A stretch of DNA of 64,000 nt from UBA8337 sp963932545. Its GTDB lineage: Bacteria > Pseudomonadota > Alphaproteobacteria > RS24. The position numbers were made by a program, and so were the translations under genes. Each line of letters begins with the position of its first letter. Positions within the stretch are counted from its first letter, which is position 1. A model generated the notes under the pieces. That model searched no databases, had not been told where the DNA came from, and worked only from the letters and a program-made list of their open reading frames with translations. Of this stretch, positions 32,116-40,817 are shown piece after piece. The stretch spans positions 225,026 to 289,025 of the forward strand of contig CAWVRH010000001.1 in assembly GCA_963932545.1 (NCBI GenBank), given 5' to 3'.

Positions 32116-32928
32116 CTAAAAACTCGGCGCCGCCGACGATAATCTGCCGCCCGAGCGCACCGGATGAATGGCCGTGGCCAATCCTGTTTTATCATCGGTT
32201 TCAATAATCACACCGCATAGGCTCGGCGTGCCTTGGGCGGGGCCAAAACGGGGGCCGCGCAATTTCGTAACGAAACGGTTTACCGGCTCGTCTTTTTCCA
32301 TGCCGATGACGCTATCGTAATCACCGCACATTCCTGCATCGGTTTGATAGGCGGTGCCCATGGGTAAAATTTGCGCGTCTGCGGTCGGTATGTGCGTGTG
32401 CGTGCCGACCACCAAGGAGGCGCGGCCATCGCAAAAATGACCCATGGCCATTTTCTCAGATGTCGCCTCGGCATGAATGTCGATAATAATCGCATCGGCC
32501 ACTTCGCCCAAAGGACAAGCGGCCAGCTCGCGCTCAATGGCGGCAAAAGGCTCGTCGAGCGATTCCATAAACAACTGCCCCATCACGTTAATTACCAACA
32601 CGCGTTTGTCGCCCGCCTCAAACAGGCCAACGCCGCGACCGGGGGTGCCGGGTGGAAAGTTAACCGGCCGCAAGAGGCGCGGTTCATTGGCGATATAGCC
32701 GCTAATAGATTGCTGGTCCCAAACATGATTGCCGGTCGAGACAACATCGACGCCCGCCTCGAAAAACGCTTCCGAAATATCGGGAGTAATGCCAAAACCG
32801 CCAGCGCTATTCTCGCCGTTGACGATAACAAAATCCAATTCATATTGACTGCGCCAAACCGGCACTTGGCGGATAACCGCCTCGCGGGCTGCGCGTCCAA
32901 CTACATCCCCTAGAAAAAGAATTCGCAT
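32116..32928 (-). CDS. TIGR00282 family metallophosphoesterase (YmdB-like)
   Basis: 270 residues, almost the whole length being the conserved domain. Metal ligands are visible in MRILFLGDVVGRAAREAV (Asp about 8), VNGENSAGGFGI, TGNHVWDQ, DIHAEATSEK and VVGTHTHIPTADA. The Bacillus member YmdB is a 2',3'-cyclic-nucleotide phosphodiesterase; the role in alphaproteobacteria is unclear. It lies 3 bp after fau and 95 bp before yebC. Confidence 0.92.
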   Translation of the reverse strand: MRILFLGDVVGRAAREAVIRQVPVWRSQYELDFVIVNGENSAGGFGITPDISEAFFEAGVDVVSTGNHVWDQQSISGYIANEPRLLRPVNFPPGTPGRGVGLFEAGDKRVLVINVMGQLFMESLDEPFAAIERELAACPLGEVADAIIIDIHAEATSEKMAMGHFCDGRASLVVGTHTHIPTADAQILPMGTAYQTDAGMCGDYDSVIGMEKDEPVNRFVTKLRGPRFGPAQGTPSLCGVIIETDDKTGLATAIHPVRSGGRLSSAAPSF

Positions 32929-32931
32929 AAT

Positions 32932-33501
32932 TTATCCACTCTCAACCAAATATAGGTTCGCTTCCGTAACGACCCCGTCGATGACTTCGTCATGCGGCTC
33001 GCTCGGGCATTTGTCAACCATTTGCATGTCGTAAGCCATGCCATAGGTCACAATCGGGCCTGTTTGGCGAAGTTCATTTAAGGCCTTGTCGTAATAGCCC
33101 GCGCCGCGACCTAGCCGATTGCCTTGGCGGTCAAACCCCACAAGCGGCAGCAGCAGGATATCGGGCCGCACGCTTGCCGCTTCGGGTAAAGGCGCTAAAC
33201 CGCCCACGCCATCGCTAGTCAGCGCATCGCCAAAAGCGAAACGACGAAACACCATGCCTAGCTCGCGGCTTTCGCAAAACGGCAAACAAAGCGTGTGCCC
33301 TTGCGCCACCAAAGCTCGCAGGAGCGGGCGCACATCTATCTCACACCCCATGGGGTGATAGGCGGCGATAATTTGAGATTTTGGAAGAACCAGCGCCATG
33401 GCTTGTTCGGCCAATTGTTGCGCCGCAATTTCGGGCGCTTGCGCGTGGCGGATTTTGCGCGCCGCCAGCAAAGTTTTTCGAAGGGTGGGTTTATCTGTCA
33501 T
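32932..33501 (-). CDS. fau: 5-formyltetrahydrofolate cyclo-ligase
   Basis: ATP-dependent conversion of 5-formyl-THF to 5,10-methenyl-THF. 189 residues from the ATG at 33501 (MTDKPTLRKTLLAARK); an ATG 12 bases upstream is possible and neither has a good ribosome binding site. Family motifs: YHPMGCEIDVRPLL, GFDRQGNRLGRGAGYYDKAL, YGMAYDMQ. It sits directly downstream of the 6S RNA gene, the classical ssrS-ygfA(fau) arrangement. Confidence 0.94.
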   Translation of the reverse strand: MTDKPTLRKTLLAARKIRHAQAPEIAAQQLAEQAMALVLPKSQIIAAYHPMGCEIDVRPLLRALVAQGHTLCLPFCESRELGMVFRRFAFGDALTSDGVGGLAPLPEAASVRPDILLLPLVGFDRQGNRLGRGAGYYDKALNELRQTGPIVTYGMAYDMQMVDKCPSEPHDEVIDGVVTEANLYLVESG

Positions 33502-33547
33502 CGATAGTATCATCGGGTTATCATCGGATTATTATTGGCACTTGCAA

Positions 33548-33706
33548 AGCGGAACCGCCACGACCGGTTTATGCGTAATCCCCGGAGACCTACATAAGTA
33601 GGTGGGCACCGTATGAAACAGGCCACGGCCCGCCTCAGGGACAGCTCCCTAAAGGATCGTAAGGTCCCGAATGTTATATGCATTTATCGCGTCGGGCAGT
33701 TCCGTC
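33548..33706 (-). ncRNA. ssrS: 6S RNA
   Basis: Minus-strand RNA of about 159 nt that binds sigma-70 RNA polymerase in stationary phase. The ends pair as a closing stem (CGGAAC/GTTCCG with further pairing of CGAC/GTCG). Inside are a long imperfect double helix, the hairpin ACCTAC-TTAT-GTAGGT and loosely paired strands consistent with the central bubble. TATAGA (complement of 33711-33716) is a fitting -10 box. The position between zapA and fau is the conserved location of ssrS. Exact ends are estimated from the stem. Confidence 0.85.
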
Positions 33707-33746
33707 ATTATCTATAGACCTAATTCAGCCCTTACGCCACTTTACT

Positions 33747-34106
33747 TTATGCTTCTGGTGTTGGCGGCATCATCGCCTCTACCTTTTCAGCCGCCAGCAC
33801 CAGAGCCGCCGACAGCGCTTCTTCCATGTCGCCCATTTTCTCGCCCAAAGTTTCGCGTGCGGAGCCCGCTTTGGCGACATCTTGGCGAATGGCTTCAATC
33901 TCATGTTTCATGTCGCGCAGCTCATTGCATAGGGTCAGGGCGGAAAGCACCAATAAGTGACTATCGCCAATTTTTTCATTGCCTTTTTTTAGCGTTGCCA
34001 CGCGAGCGGCTAAATCTTCGGCCAATTGCGAGACTTGCGCCTCTTCGCCATCGGCGCAGACCACTTGGAACGGGCGTGAATTAATCAGAACGGTCATTTC
34101 AGCCAT
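33747..34106 (-). CDS. zapA: cell division protein ZapA
   Basis: 119-residue FtsZ-ring stabiliser. It starts MAEMTVLINSRPFQVVCADGEEAQVSQLAEDLAARV, the usual ZapA N-terminal globular part. The middle (LLVLSALTLCNELRDMKHE) and a helical C-terminus rich in E/A follow. The gene directly abuts the 89-residue coiled-coil gene upstream and precedes 6S RNA. Confidence 0.92.
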   Translation of the reverse strand: MAEMTVLINSRPFQVVCADGEEAQVSQLAEDLAARVATLKKGNEKIGDSHLLVLSALTLCNELRDMKHEIEAIRQDVAKAGSARETLGEKMGDMEEALSAALVLAAEKVEAMMPPTPEA

Positions 34107-34376
34107 TTACACACCCCCCAGCACGTCATCGATTTGGCGCATTGCTTTGTCGATTTGAACACCCGCGCGCGTTTGGATGGCTTCCAATTCGGCTTTCTTC
34201 TTTTTCAAGCCCGACACTTCGGCGCGCAAATGGGCGCACTGCATGGCCAAAGCGTCAACCTCCGCCTGCTTGCCGACAATCTCACCACCCGTCGTGGCGG
34301 CAGATTTTTTCTGATGTTCTTCAAGCCTATCCAGAGCTGCGTTCAAGCGCTCCATCGCGGGACGAATTTTTTGCAT
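34107..34376 (-). CDS. small coiled-coil protein (DUF4164-like)
   Basis: 89 residues, nearly all predicted coiled coil (heptad pattern from MERLNAALDRLEEHQKK to AIQTRAGVQIDKAMRQIDDVL). Proteins of this size next to zapA in alphaproteobacteria belong to DUF4164. The zapA start is immediately after its stop, so a role with ZapA at the division site is plausible but unproven. It is divergent from the tkt operon. Confidence 0.75.
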   Translation of the reverse strand: MQKIRPAMERLNAALDRLEEHQKKSAATTGGEIVGKQAEVDALAMQCAHLRAEVSGLKKKKAELEAIQTRAGVQIDKAMRQIDDVLGGV

Positions 34377-34427
34377 AATAACCCTCTTTCCCCAACATAA
34401 GGACAGGGGGGATTATCCGTCAATAGC

Positions 34428-34465
34428 CAGTCGGTACTCAGTCGGTACTCAGTCGGTACTCAGTC
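34428..34465. repeat. three 11-bp tandem repeats plus a partial copy upstream of tkt
   Basis: CAGTCGGTACT repeats at 34428-34438, 34439-34449 and 34450-34460, followed by CAGTC. The 11-bp period is close to one DNA turn, so equal faces of the helix would be presented. AGTCAATGC (34462-34470) has an inverted partner GCATTGACT at 34530-34538. Likely regulator sites for tkt or for the divergent coiled-coil gene. Confidence 0.8.
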
Positions 34466-34538
34466 AATGCAAAGTCAATAGGAACAAGTAAAAACGAGAC
34501 TCTTAGCTTCGAATCTGGCATTTACTCTAGCATTGACT
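34462..34538. repeat. spaced 9-bp inverted repeat in the tkt upstream region
   Basis: AGTCAATGC (34462-34470) and GCATTGACT (34530-34538) are exact inverted copies 59 bp apart, adjoining the tandem array. They may be two half-sites of a DNA-looping regulator. The TTGACT of the right copy could also be a -35 element for tkt, though no good -10 follows. Confidence 0.5.
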
Positions 34539-34612
34539 CTGACAGGCCTCGGGGGCATTGTGCGCCCCATATTGCCAACGTTAAATCTAGGGCCAATCGT
34601 GTAAATCATAGG

Positions 34613-34674
34613 CCTTCTTGGGTGTTCCCAAAGAAGGTCGATGGATAGTCCAAGTCTCGCCCTTGTTGCGAGAC
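34613..34674 (+). promoter_or_regulatory. two hairpins in the tkt 5' UTR
   Basis: CCTTCTTGGG-TGTT-CCCAAAGAAGG (34613-34637, one bulged A) and the perfect GTCTCGC-N7-GCGAGAC (34654-34674) lie just before the tkt ribosome binding site (GAGGAA) at about 34681. They do not match a riboswitch I know. They could control tkt translation or be mRNA-stabilising elements. Confidence 0.5.
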
Positions 34675-34692
34675 GGATATGAGGAATTTTGA

Positions 34693-36708
34693 ATGTCTGA
34701 CGCCGATGAAACCAAAATGAAAAGCGCCACTTCCATGCCGTTGGGAGATATGGCAAACGCCATTCGCGCCCTATCGATGGACGCCGTTCAAGCCGCCAAT
34801 TCCGGCCACCCTGGTTTACCCATGGGCGCTGCCGACATTGCCACGGTGCTTTACACCAAATTTTTAAAAATCGATCCGCTGGCGCCAAATTGGCCAGACC
34901 GCGACCGCTTCGTGCTGTCGGCGGGCCACGGCTCGATGTTGCAATATTCTTTGCATTACCTGTTTGGCTTTGCCGATATGACGCTGGACGAAATTAAAAA
35001 CTTCCGTCAATTGGGCGCCCGCACCGCCGGCCACCCTGAATATGGTCATGCCAGCGGCATTGAGACCACCACCGGCCCACTTGGCCAAGGCATTTCCACA
35101 GCCGTTGGCATGGCGCTAGCCGAGCGCATGATGAACGCGCGCTTTGGCGATGAGCTGGTCGATCACTTTACTTATGTGCTGGCCTCCGACGGTGACTTGA
35201 TGGAAGGCATTAGCCATGAAGCCATCTCGATTGCTGGACACTTAAAATTATCACGCCTCATCGTGCTTTATGATGACAATGACATCTCTATCGATGGCCC
35301 GCTGAACCTTACCGAATCTGGCGATGCGCTGGGTCGTTTCCAAGCCGCTGGCTGGGATGCCGTTCGCATTGATGGCCACGACACAGACGCCATTGAAACG
35401 GCCATCGCCAATGCCCGTAAAACCAATGCGCCAAGCTTAATCGCATGCAAAACTACCATTGGGTATGGCTCGCCCAATAAGCAAGGCACCAGCGGTGTGC
35501 ATGGCGCGCCTTTGGGCGACGAAGAAATTGCCCTGACGCGCGAAGCTTTGGGCTGGTCGGCAGAACCGTTTGAAATTCCATCGCACGTGTTAGACGCTTG
35601 GCGCCTTGCCGGTCGCGCCCATGCCTCGACCCGAAAAGGGTGGGAAGAGCGCTTGAGCCAACAACCTGCGGAAACGAAAAATCGCATGGAACGCGTCATT
35701 GCTGGCAATCTGCCAGAGGGCCTCGACGAAGCCGTCGATACTTATAAAAAACATCTGGCCGAAGAAAAGCCGGGCTGGGCGACACGCAAATCTTCGGAAG
35801 AAGTTTTAAAAGCCATTGTTCCCCATGTTCCAGAAATGATTGGCGGCTCCGCCGATCTGACTGGCTCCAACAATACGCGCACACCAGAGCAAGCCGCCGT
35901 CTCGGCCGATAATTATGCCGGACAATTTATCCATTGGGGCATCCGCGAACACGGCATGGCCGCGGCCATGAACGGCATGACTTTGCACGGTGGGTTTATT
36001 CCTTACTCGGGCACCTTTTTGGTGTTCTCGGATTATTCGCGCCCTGCCATTCGCATGTCGGCACTGATGAAACAACGCACCATTCATGTGCTGACCCATG
36101 ACAGTATTGGGCTTGGCGAAGATGGCCCGACCCACCAACCGGTAGAGCATTTGTCGGCTTTGCGCGTCATCCCCAACACATTTGTATTTCGCCCTGCCGA
36201 TGCCATTGAGACCTTGGAGTGCTGGCAATTGGCGCTACAATTAGACACGGCGCCAAGCGTTTTGGCGCTCACTCGCCAAGGCTTGCCTGCCGTGCGGACT
36301 TACGAAGAGCGCAATGTTTGCTCGCATGGGGCCTATGAATTGGCACCGGGCGGCAAAGATCCGCAAGTGACGATTATGGCCTCGGGCTCTGAGATTTCCA
36401 TCGCCATGGAAGCGCGCGAAAAGCTGGAAGCCGAAGGCATTGGCGCCCGTGTGGTTTCCGTGCCTTGCATGGAATTATTCGAGCAACAATCCGCCGCGAC
36501 CAAAGCCGATGTCTTGGGCAATACGCCCGTGCGCATCGCTGTAGAGGCCGCTATGCAGATGAGCTGGGATCGCTATTTGCGCGAACAAGACGTATTCATC
36601 GGCATGAGTGATTTTGGTGCCAGCGCACCAGCGGCACAATTATTTCAACATTTTGGCATTACGGCAGACGCCGTCATTGCTGCAGCGCGCGAAGCGCTGG
36701 CCTTATAA
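34693..36708 (+). CDS. tkt: transketolase
   Basis: Thiamine-diphosphate enzyme of the pentose phosphate pathway. 671 residues. Starts with the family pattern MANAIRALSMDAVQAANSGHPGLPMGAADIA, has the ThDP motif SDGDLMEGISHEAISIAGHLKL...YDDN, and the pyrimidine domain with GIREHGMAAAMNGM and THDSIGLGEDGPTHQPVEHLSALR. First gene of a tkt-gap-pgk-fba operon on the plus strand, an arrangement common in alphaproteobacteria. Confidence 0.97.
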   Translation: MSDADETKMKSATSMPLGDMANAIRALSMDAVQAANSGHPGLPMGAADIATVLYTKFLKIDPLAPNWPDRDRFVLSAGHGSMLQYSLHYLFGFADMTLDEIKNFRQLGARTAGHPEYGHASGIETTTGPLGQGISTAVGMALAERMMNARFGDELVDHFTYVLASDGDLMEGISHEAISIAGHLKLSRLIVLYDDNDISIDGPLNLTESGDALGRFQAAGWDAVRIDGHDTDAIETAIANARKTNAPSLIACKTTIGYGSPNKQGTSGVHGAPLGDEEIALTREALGWSAEPFEIPSHVLDAWRLAGRAHASTRKGWEERLSQQPAETKNRMERVIAGNLPEGLDEAVDTYKKHLAEEKPGWATRKSSEEVLKAIVPHVPEMIGGSADLTGSNNTRTPEQAAVSADNYAGQFIHWGIREHGMAAAMNGMTLHGGFIPYSGTFLVFSDYSRPAIRMSALMKQRTIHVLTHDSIGLGEDGPTHQPVEHLSALRVIPNTFVFRPADAIETLECWQLALQLDTAPSVLALTRQGLPAVRTYEERNVCSHGAYELAPGGKDPQVTIMASGSEISIAMEAREKLEAEGIGARVVSVPCMELFEQQSAATKADVLGNTPVRIAVEAAMQMSWDRYLREQDVFIGMSDFGASAPAAQLFQHFGITADAVIAAAREALAL

Positions 36709-36733
36709 ATAGTCATACGAGAGGAATTTAAAA

Positions 36734-37738
36734 ATGGCAGTTAACGTAGCAATCAACGGTTTTGGCCGTATCGGACGCCTTGTCTTGCGCGGCATCATCG
36801 AAAGCGGACGCAAAGACATTAATGTCGTTGCAATCAACGATTTGGGCAGCATTGAAAACAACGCGCATATGCTAAAATATGACAGTGTGCATGGCACGCT
36901 GGCGGCCACAGTGAAAGCCACAAAGACGGGAATTAACGTCAATGGCAAAGCCATTAAAGTGATTGCCGAACGCGACCCAGCCAATCTGCCTTGGGAAAAA
37001 ATGGGCGTCGACATTGCCCTAGAATGCACAGGCCTTTTCACCACACAAGAAACCGCCGGTAAGCACATTACCGCTGGCGCGAAACGCGTGTTGGTATCCG
37101 CTCCGGCTTCGGGCGCTGACCTGACAGTGGTTTATGGGGTTAACCATAAGAAACTGAAAAAGAGCCACAAGATTGTCTCGAACGCCTCTTGCACCACCAA
37201 CTGCTTGGCACCTGTGGCTCAAGTGTTGGACAAAAGCTTCGGCATTGCGCGCGGCTATATGACAACCATTCACGCGTTCACCGGCGACCAAAGCACTGTC
37301 GATACGTTGCACTCCGACCCGCGTCGTGCGCGTGCCGCATCGCTGTCGATGATCCCGACCTCTACTGGCGCAGCTAAAGCCGTAGGTCTGGTATTGCCAG
37401 AGCTAGCAGGCCGCCTCGATGGCACCGCCGTTCGCGTGCCAACACCAAATGTATCGATGATTGATTTGGTATTCGAAGCGAAAAAGAAAACCACGGTAAA
37501 AGAAGTTAATGCCGCGATTTTGAAAGCCTCCAAAGGCCCGTTGAAAGGCATTTTGGGAGTTTGCGACGAGCCGCTGGTTTCGATCGACTTTAACCATAGT
37601 CCTTTCTCGTCGACCTTTGATTTGACGCAAACCCAGATTGTCGATGGCAAATTGGTTCGTGTGTTGAGCTGGTATGACAATGAATGGGGCTTTGCCAATC
37701 GCATGGCCGACACGGCCGTTGCCATGGGCAAACTTTAA
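36734..37738 (+). CDS. gap: type I glyceraldehyde-3-phosphate dehydrogenase
   Basis: NAD-dependent oxidation and phosphorylation of glyceraldehyde-3-phosphate. 334 residues. The Rossmann motif INGFGRIGRLVLRG is at the N-terminus, the catalytic cysteine is in SNASCTTNCLAP (about residue 155), and the phosphate site is in HAFTGDQ and the SWYDNEWG C-terminal motif. GAGAGGAA precedes the ATG. It lies 25 bp after tkt. Confidence 0.97.
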   Translation: MAVNVAINGFGRIGRLVLRGIIESGRKDINVVAINDLGSIENNAHMLKYDSVHGTLAATVKATKTGINVNGKAIKVIAERDPANLPWEKMGVDIALECTGLFTTQETAGKHITAGAKRVLVSAPASGADLTVVYGVNHKKLKKSHKIVSNASCTTNCLAPVAQVLDKSFGIARGYMTTIHAFTGDQSTVDTLHSDPRRARAASLSMIPTSTGAAKAVGLVLPELAGRLDGTAVRVPTPNVSMIDLVFEAKKKTTVKEVNAAILKASKGPLKGILGVCDEPLVSIDFNHSPFSSTFDLTQTQIVDGKLVRVLSWYDNEWGFANRMADTAVAMGKL

Positions 37739-37762
37739 GTCCACCAAATAGGGATTTGACCC

Positions 37763-38971
37763 ATGACCGGTTTTAAAACACTTGATGACCTAGCTGCCAA
37801 GACGCCAGCTGGTGCCATCGTCCTCGTTCGAGCGGACCTAAATGTGCCGCTCGACGAGACCGGTGCTGTGCGCGATGCCACCCGATTGGAACGGCTTTTG
37901 CCGAGCTTGAAACAGCTCAGCCAAGCTGGCTATCGCATCGGTATCCTGTCGCATTTTGGTCGTCCCAAAGGCCAAGTGGTCGCTGAGATGAGCCTCGCGC
38001 CCGTCTCCAAAGCTCTTGGTGTATTATTGGGTCAAGAGGTTACCTTTGCCCCAGATTGCATTGGCCAACCAGCCGCTTCCGCGCTGACGGCTTTGCCTGA
38101 AGGTGGCATTTGCGTTCTCGAGAACACACGGTTTCATGCGGGCGAAGAAGCCGATGAGGCTGAGTTTTCCAAAGCCTTGGCAGCCTCGGCGGACGCTTAT
38201 GTGAACGATGCGTTTTCGGCCGCCCACCGAGCCCATGCTTCGACGCATGGCATTGCTCAACATTTGCCAACCTATTGCGGCGCGGCCATGCAAGCCGAAT
38301 TAGAAGCCTTGGAGGCAGCCCTTGGCGCGCCCCAACGCCCGCTTGTGGCTGTCGTCGGGGGCGCTAAGATTTCCACCAAATTGGATTTATTAGGCAATCT
38401 ATCCGCCAAAGTCGATGTTCTGGTTATCGGCGGTGGCATGGCCAATACGTTTTTGGCCGCGCAAGGCCATGACGTTGGCAAATCGCTTTGCGAAACCACC
38501 ATGCTCGACACAGCGCGCGAAATTATGGCGCAAGCCGACGCGCAAGGCTGTCGTATTTTATTGCCCTGCGACGCCGCCGTGGCGCCAGAATTTGCCGCCG
38601 GACAAACGCCCATGATTGTGGCCAGCGAGAGCGTGCCTTCCGACCAGATGATTTTGGACGCAGGGCCCGAAGCGGTAATCGAAATTTGTGCGGCTTTTGA
38701 TAGCGCCGCGACCCTGATTTGGAACGGGCCTTTGGGCGCTTTTGAAATCGAGCCATTTGATACGGCAACCAATAAAACGGCGCAATATGCCGCCAAGCTA
38801 ACCGAAGCAGGCGGGCTAACGTCTGTGGCTGGCGGTGGCGACACGGTCGCGGCCCTCAACCATGCCGGCGCAGGCCCTAAATTCACCTATGTATCCACCG
38901 CAGGTGGCGCATTTTTAGAGTGGCTGGAAGGCAAACCTTTGCCCGGCGTCACAGCCCTTACAAGTAACTAA
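37763..38971 (+). CDS. pgk: phosphoglycerate kinase
   Basis: Transfers the acyl phosphate of 1,3-bisphosphoglycerate to ADP. 402 residues. The substrate-side arginines lie in VLVRADLNVPLD and LSHFGRPKG, the hinge and nucleotide site include VGGAKISTKLDLLGNL, GGGMANTFL, WNGPLGAFE and the C-terminal VAGGGDTVAAL. Third gene of the tkt operon. The ADP-site phosphate-binding motif is intact. Confidence 0.97.
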   Translation: MTGFKTLDDLAAKTPAGAIVLVRADLNVPLDETGAVRDATRLERLLPSLKQLSQAGYRIGILSHFGRPKGQVVAEMSLAPVSKALGVLLGQEVTFAPDCIGQPAASALTALPEGGICVLENTRFHAGEEADEAEFSKALAASADAYVNDAFSAAHRAHASTHGIAQHLPTYCGAAMQAELEALEAALGAPQRPLVAVVGGAKISTKLDLLGNLSAKVDVLVIGGGMANTFLAAQGHDVGKSLCETTMLDTAREIMAQADAQGCRILLPCDAAVAPEFAAGQTPMIVASESVPSDQMILDAGPEAVIEICAAFDSAATLIWNGPLGAFEIEPFDTATNKTAQYAAKLTEAGGLTSVAGGGDTVAALNHAGAGPKFTYVSTAGGAFLEWLEGKPLPGVTALTSN

Positions 38972-38982
38972 AGGAGAGTAAG

Positions 38983-39999
38983 ATGAACAAACAGGCTCTT
39001 GAAGCAATTGCCCAAGCCATAGTGGCAGACGGACAAGGTATTCTGGCGGCGGACGAAAGTACCGGCACCATTAAAAAGCGTTTCGACACCATTAACGTGA
39101 CCTCCACCGAGGACAGCCGACGCGATTATCGCGAAATGCTGTTCCGCACCACCGAGGCGATGCAGGAAAATATTTCGGGCGTGATTTTATTTGACGAAAC
39201 CATCCGTCAAAAATCAGCCGATGGCACACCGCTCACGCAAATCATGCTCGATGCGGGCGCCTTGCCCGGCATTAAAGTAGATGCCGGCGCCAAAGACATG
39301 GCAGGCCATGCAGGCGAAATGGTAACCGAAGGCCTCGATGGCTTGCGCGATCGTTTGGCTGAATACCATGGGCTTGGCGCTAGGTTTGCCAAATGGCGTG
39401 CCGTTCTCAACATCACAGACACGCACCCTTCGGCTGGCTGCATTGGAGCCAACACACACGCTTTGGCGCGCTATGCGGCGCTTTGCCAAGAAGCCGAGAT
39501 TGTGCCGATTGTCGAGCCGGAAGTGATTATGGACGGCAGCCATTCGGTGGAGCGTTGCTATGAAGTGACCACCGCCGCTCTAACCCATCTTTACGCCCAA
39601 ATGGCCGAACAAGGTGTGCATCTGGAAGGCACAATTTTGAAACCCAATATGGTGCTTTCCGGCTCGCAACACGCGACGCAAGCGGGTGTCGATCAAGTGG
39701 CTGAAATGACTTTGGATTGCTTCCACAAATGTGTGCCCGAAGCCGTGCCAGGCATTGTCTTCTTGTCCGGTGGCCAGTCCGATGTCGATGCGACGGCTCA
39801 TTTGGATGCGATGAATAAAATTGGCGGTCTGCCATGGAAGCTGAGCTTCTCTTATGGCCGCGCGTTACAAGCCGCACCTTTGAAAGCATGGATCGGCGAG
39901 CTGGCAAATGTGCCTGCCGCCCAAGCCGCTTTCGCCCATCGCGCCAAAATGAACGGCCTTGCCGCGCTCGGTAAATGGGACGCTTCTCTGGAAGGCTAA
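38983..39999 (+). CDS. fba: class I fructose-bisphosphate aldolase
   Basis: Schiff-base aldolase of glycolysis/gluconeogenesis. 338 residues. The N-terminal GILAADESTGTIKKRF is the class I signature, the Schiff-base lysine lies in LEGTILKPNMV, and SGGQSDVDATAHL follows. It is 11 bp after pgk with AAGGAGAG ahead of the ATG. It ends the operon; a bidirectional terminator follows at 40015-40047. Confidence 0.96.
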   Translation: MNKQALEAIAQAIVADGQGILAADESTGTIKKRFDTINVTSTEDSRRDYREMLFRTTEAMQENISGVILFDETIRQKSADGTPLTQIMLDAGALPGIKVDAGAKDMAGHAGEMVTEGLDGLRDRLAEYHGLGARFAKWRAVLNITDTHPSAGCIGANTHALARYAALCQEAEIVPIVEPEVIMDGSHSVERCYEVTTAALTHLYAQMAEQGVHLEGTILKPNMVLSGSQHATQAGVDQVAEMTLDCFHKCVPEAVPGIVFLSGGQSDVDATAHLDAMNKIGGLPWKLSFSYGRALQAAPLKAWIGELANVPAAQAAFAHRAKMNGLAALGKWDASLEG

Positions 40000-40014
40000 G
40001 CGAGAAGATAAAGA

Positions 40015-40047
40015 AAAGCCCGCGTTGGGAGACTGGCGCGGGCTTTT
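40015..40047. terminator. bidirectional intrinsic terminator between fba and tlyA
   Basis: Stem AAAGCCCGCG/CGCGGGCTTT with a 12-nt loop, flanked by A-tracts on the left and TTTTT on the right. It works for the plus-strand tkt-gap-pgk-fba transcript and also, read on the other strand, for the tlyA end of the ispA-dxs-tlyA transcript. Confidence 0.9.
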
Positions 40048-40799
40048 TATTGCCCGCTTGTTTTTCGCGCGCCAATGAGAAACTCAGTATTGCCTTGCGG
40101 CCCCTTTATCGGGCTTTGCACAATACCATCCACTTGCCAACCCGACGGATGGGCAGCGAACCAAGCCTCGATACGCGCACAAATTTTTGCATGCATATCC
40201 TGGTCACTGACCACGCCATTTTTGCCGAGATTACTTTTGCCCGCTTCAAATTGCGGCTTGATGAGCGCCAAAGCCCAGCCGCCGGAAACAATGTTATCCA
40301 GCACGCTATTCAAAGCCAATTCCAGCGAAATAAAACTGACATCACAGACCAAAGCATCAATCTCTCTATCGAACGTATCGGGTGTGATATGGCGCGCATT
40401 CAACCCTTCAAAATTGGTGACGCGCGCATCTTTTCTCAATTTACGATGCAGCTGGTCACGCCCCACATCGACCGCGAGAATATGCGCGGCACCTTTTTGC
40501 AAAGCCACATCGCTAAAGCCGCCCGTCGAGGCACCAATGTCGATGACGGTTTTTCCCTCGATAGGATATTGAAAATGATCCAAGCCTTTCTCGAGCTTTA
40601 GCCCGCCACGCGAAACATAACCATGCGCGGGCGCGGCAATAATCACATCGCTGGAAGATACCATTTGCGAGCTTTTGCGGGCGGCCACGCCATTGACCGT
40701 AACCTGCTTAGCTTTAATGGCGGCGGCACTTTGGGCGCGGCTGTCGAATAATCCGAGATTAACGAGGTGCTGATCGAGGCGGGTTTTCGTGGCGCTCAT
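40047..40799 (-). CDS. tlyA: TlyA family rRNA 2'-O-methyltransferase
   Basis: 250 residues. An S4 RNA-binding domain (about 8-65, RLDQHLVNLGLFDSRAQSAAAIKAKQVTVNG) is followed by an FtsJ-like methyltransferase domain with the SAM motif VIDIGASTGGFSDVAL and VDVGRDQLH. TlyA proteins methylate C1409 of 16S and/or C1920 of 23S rRNA; some were first described as hemolysins. It ends the xseB-ispA-dxs-tlyA cluster. Confidence 0.94.
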   Translation of the reverse strand: MSATKTRLDQHLVNLGLFDSRAQSAAAIKAKQVTVNGVAARKSSQMVSSSDVIIAAPAHGYVSRGGLKLEKGLDHFQYPIEGKTVIDIGASTGGFSDVALQKGAAHILAVDVGRDQLHRKLRKDARVTNFEGLNARHITPDTFDREIDALVCDVSFISLELALNSVLDNIVSGGWALALIKPQFEAGKSNLGKNGVVSDQDMHAKICARIEAWFAAHPSGWQVDGIVQSPIKGPQGNTEFLIGARKTSGQ

Positions 40800-40817
40800 G
40801 CCCCAACTCCAAAGCCG

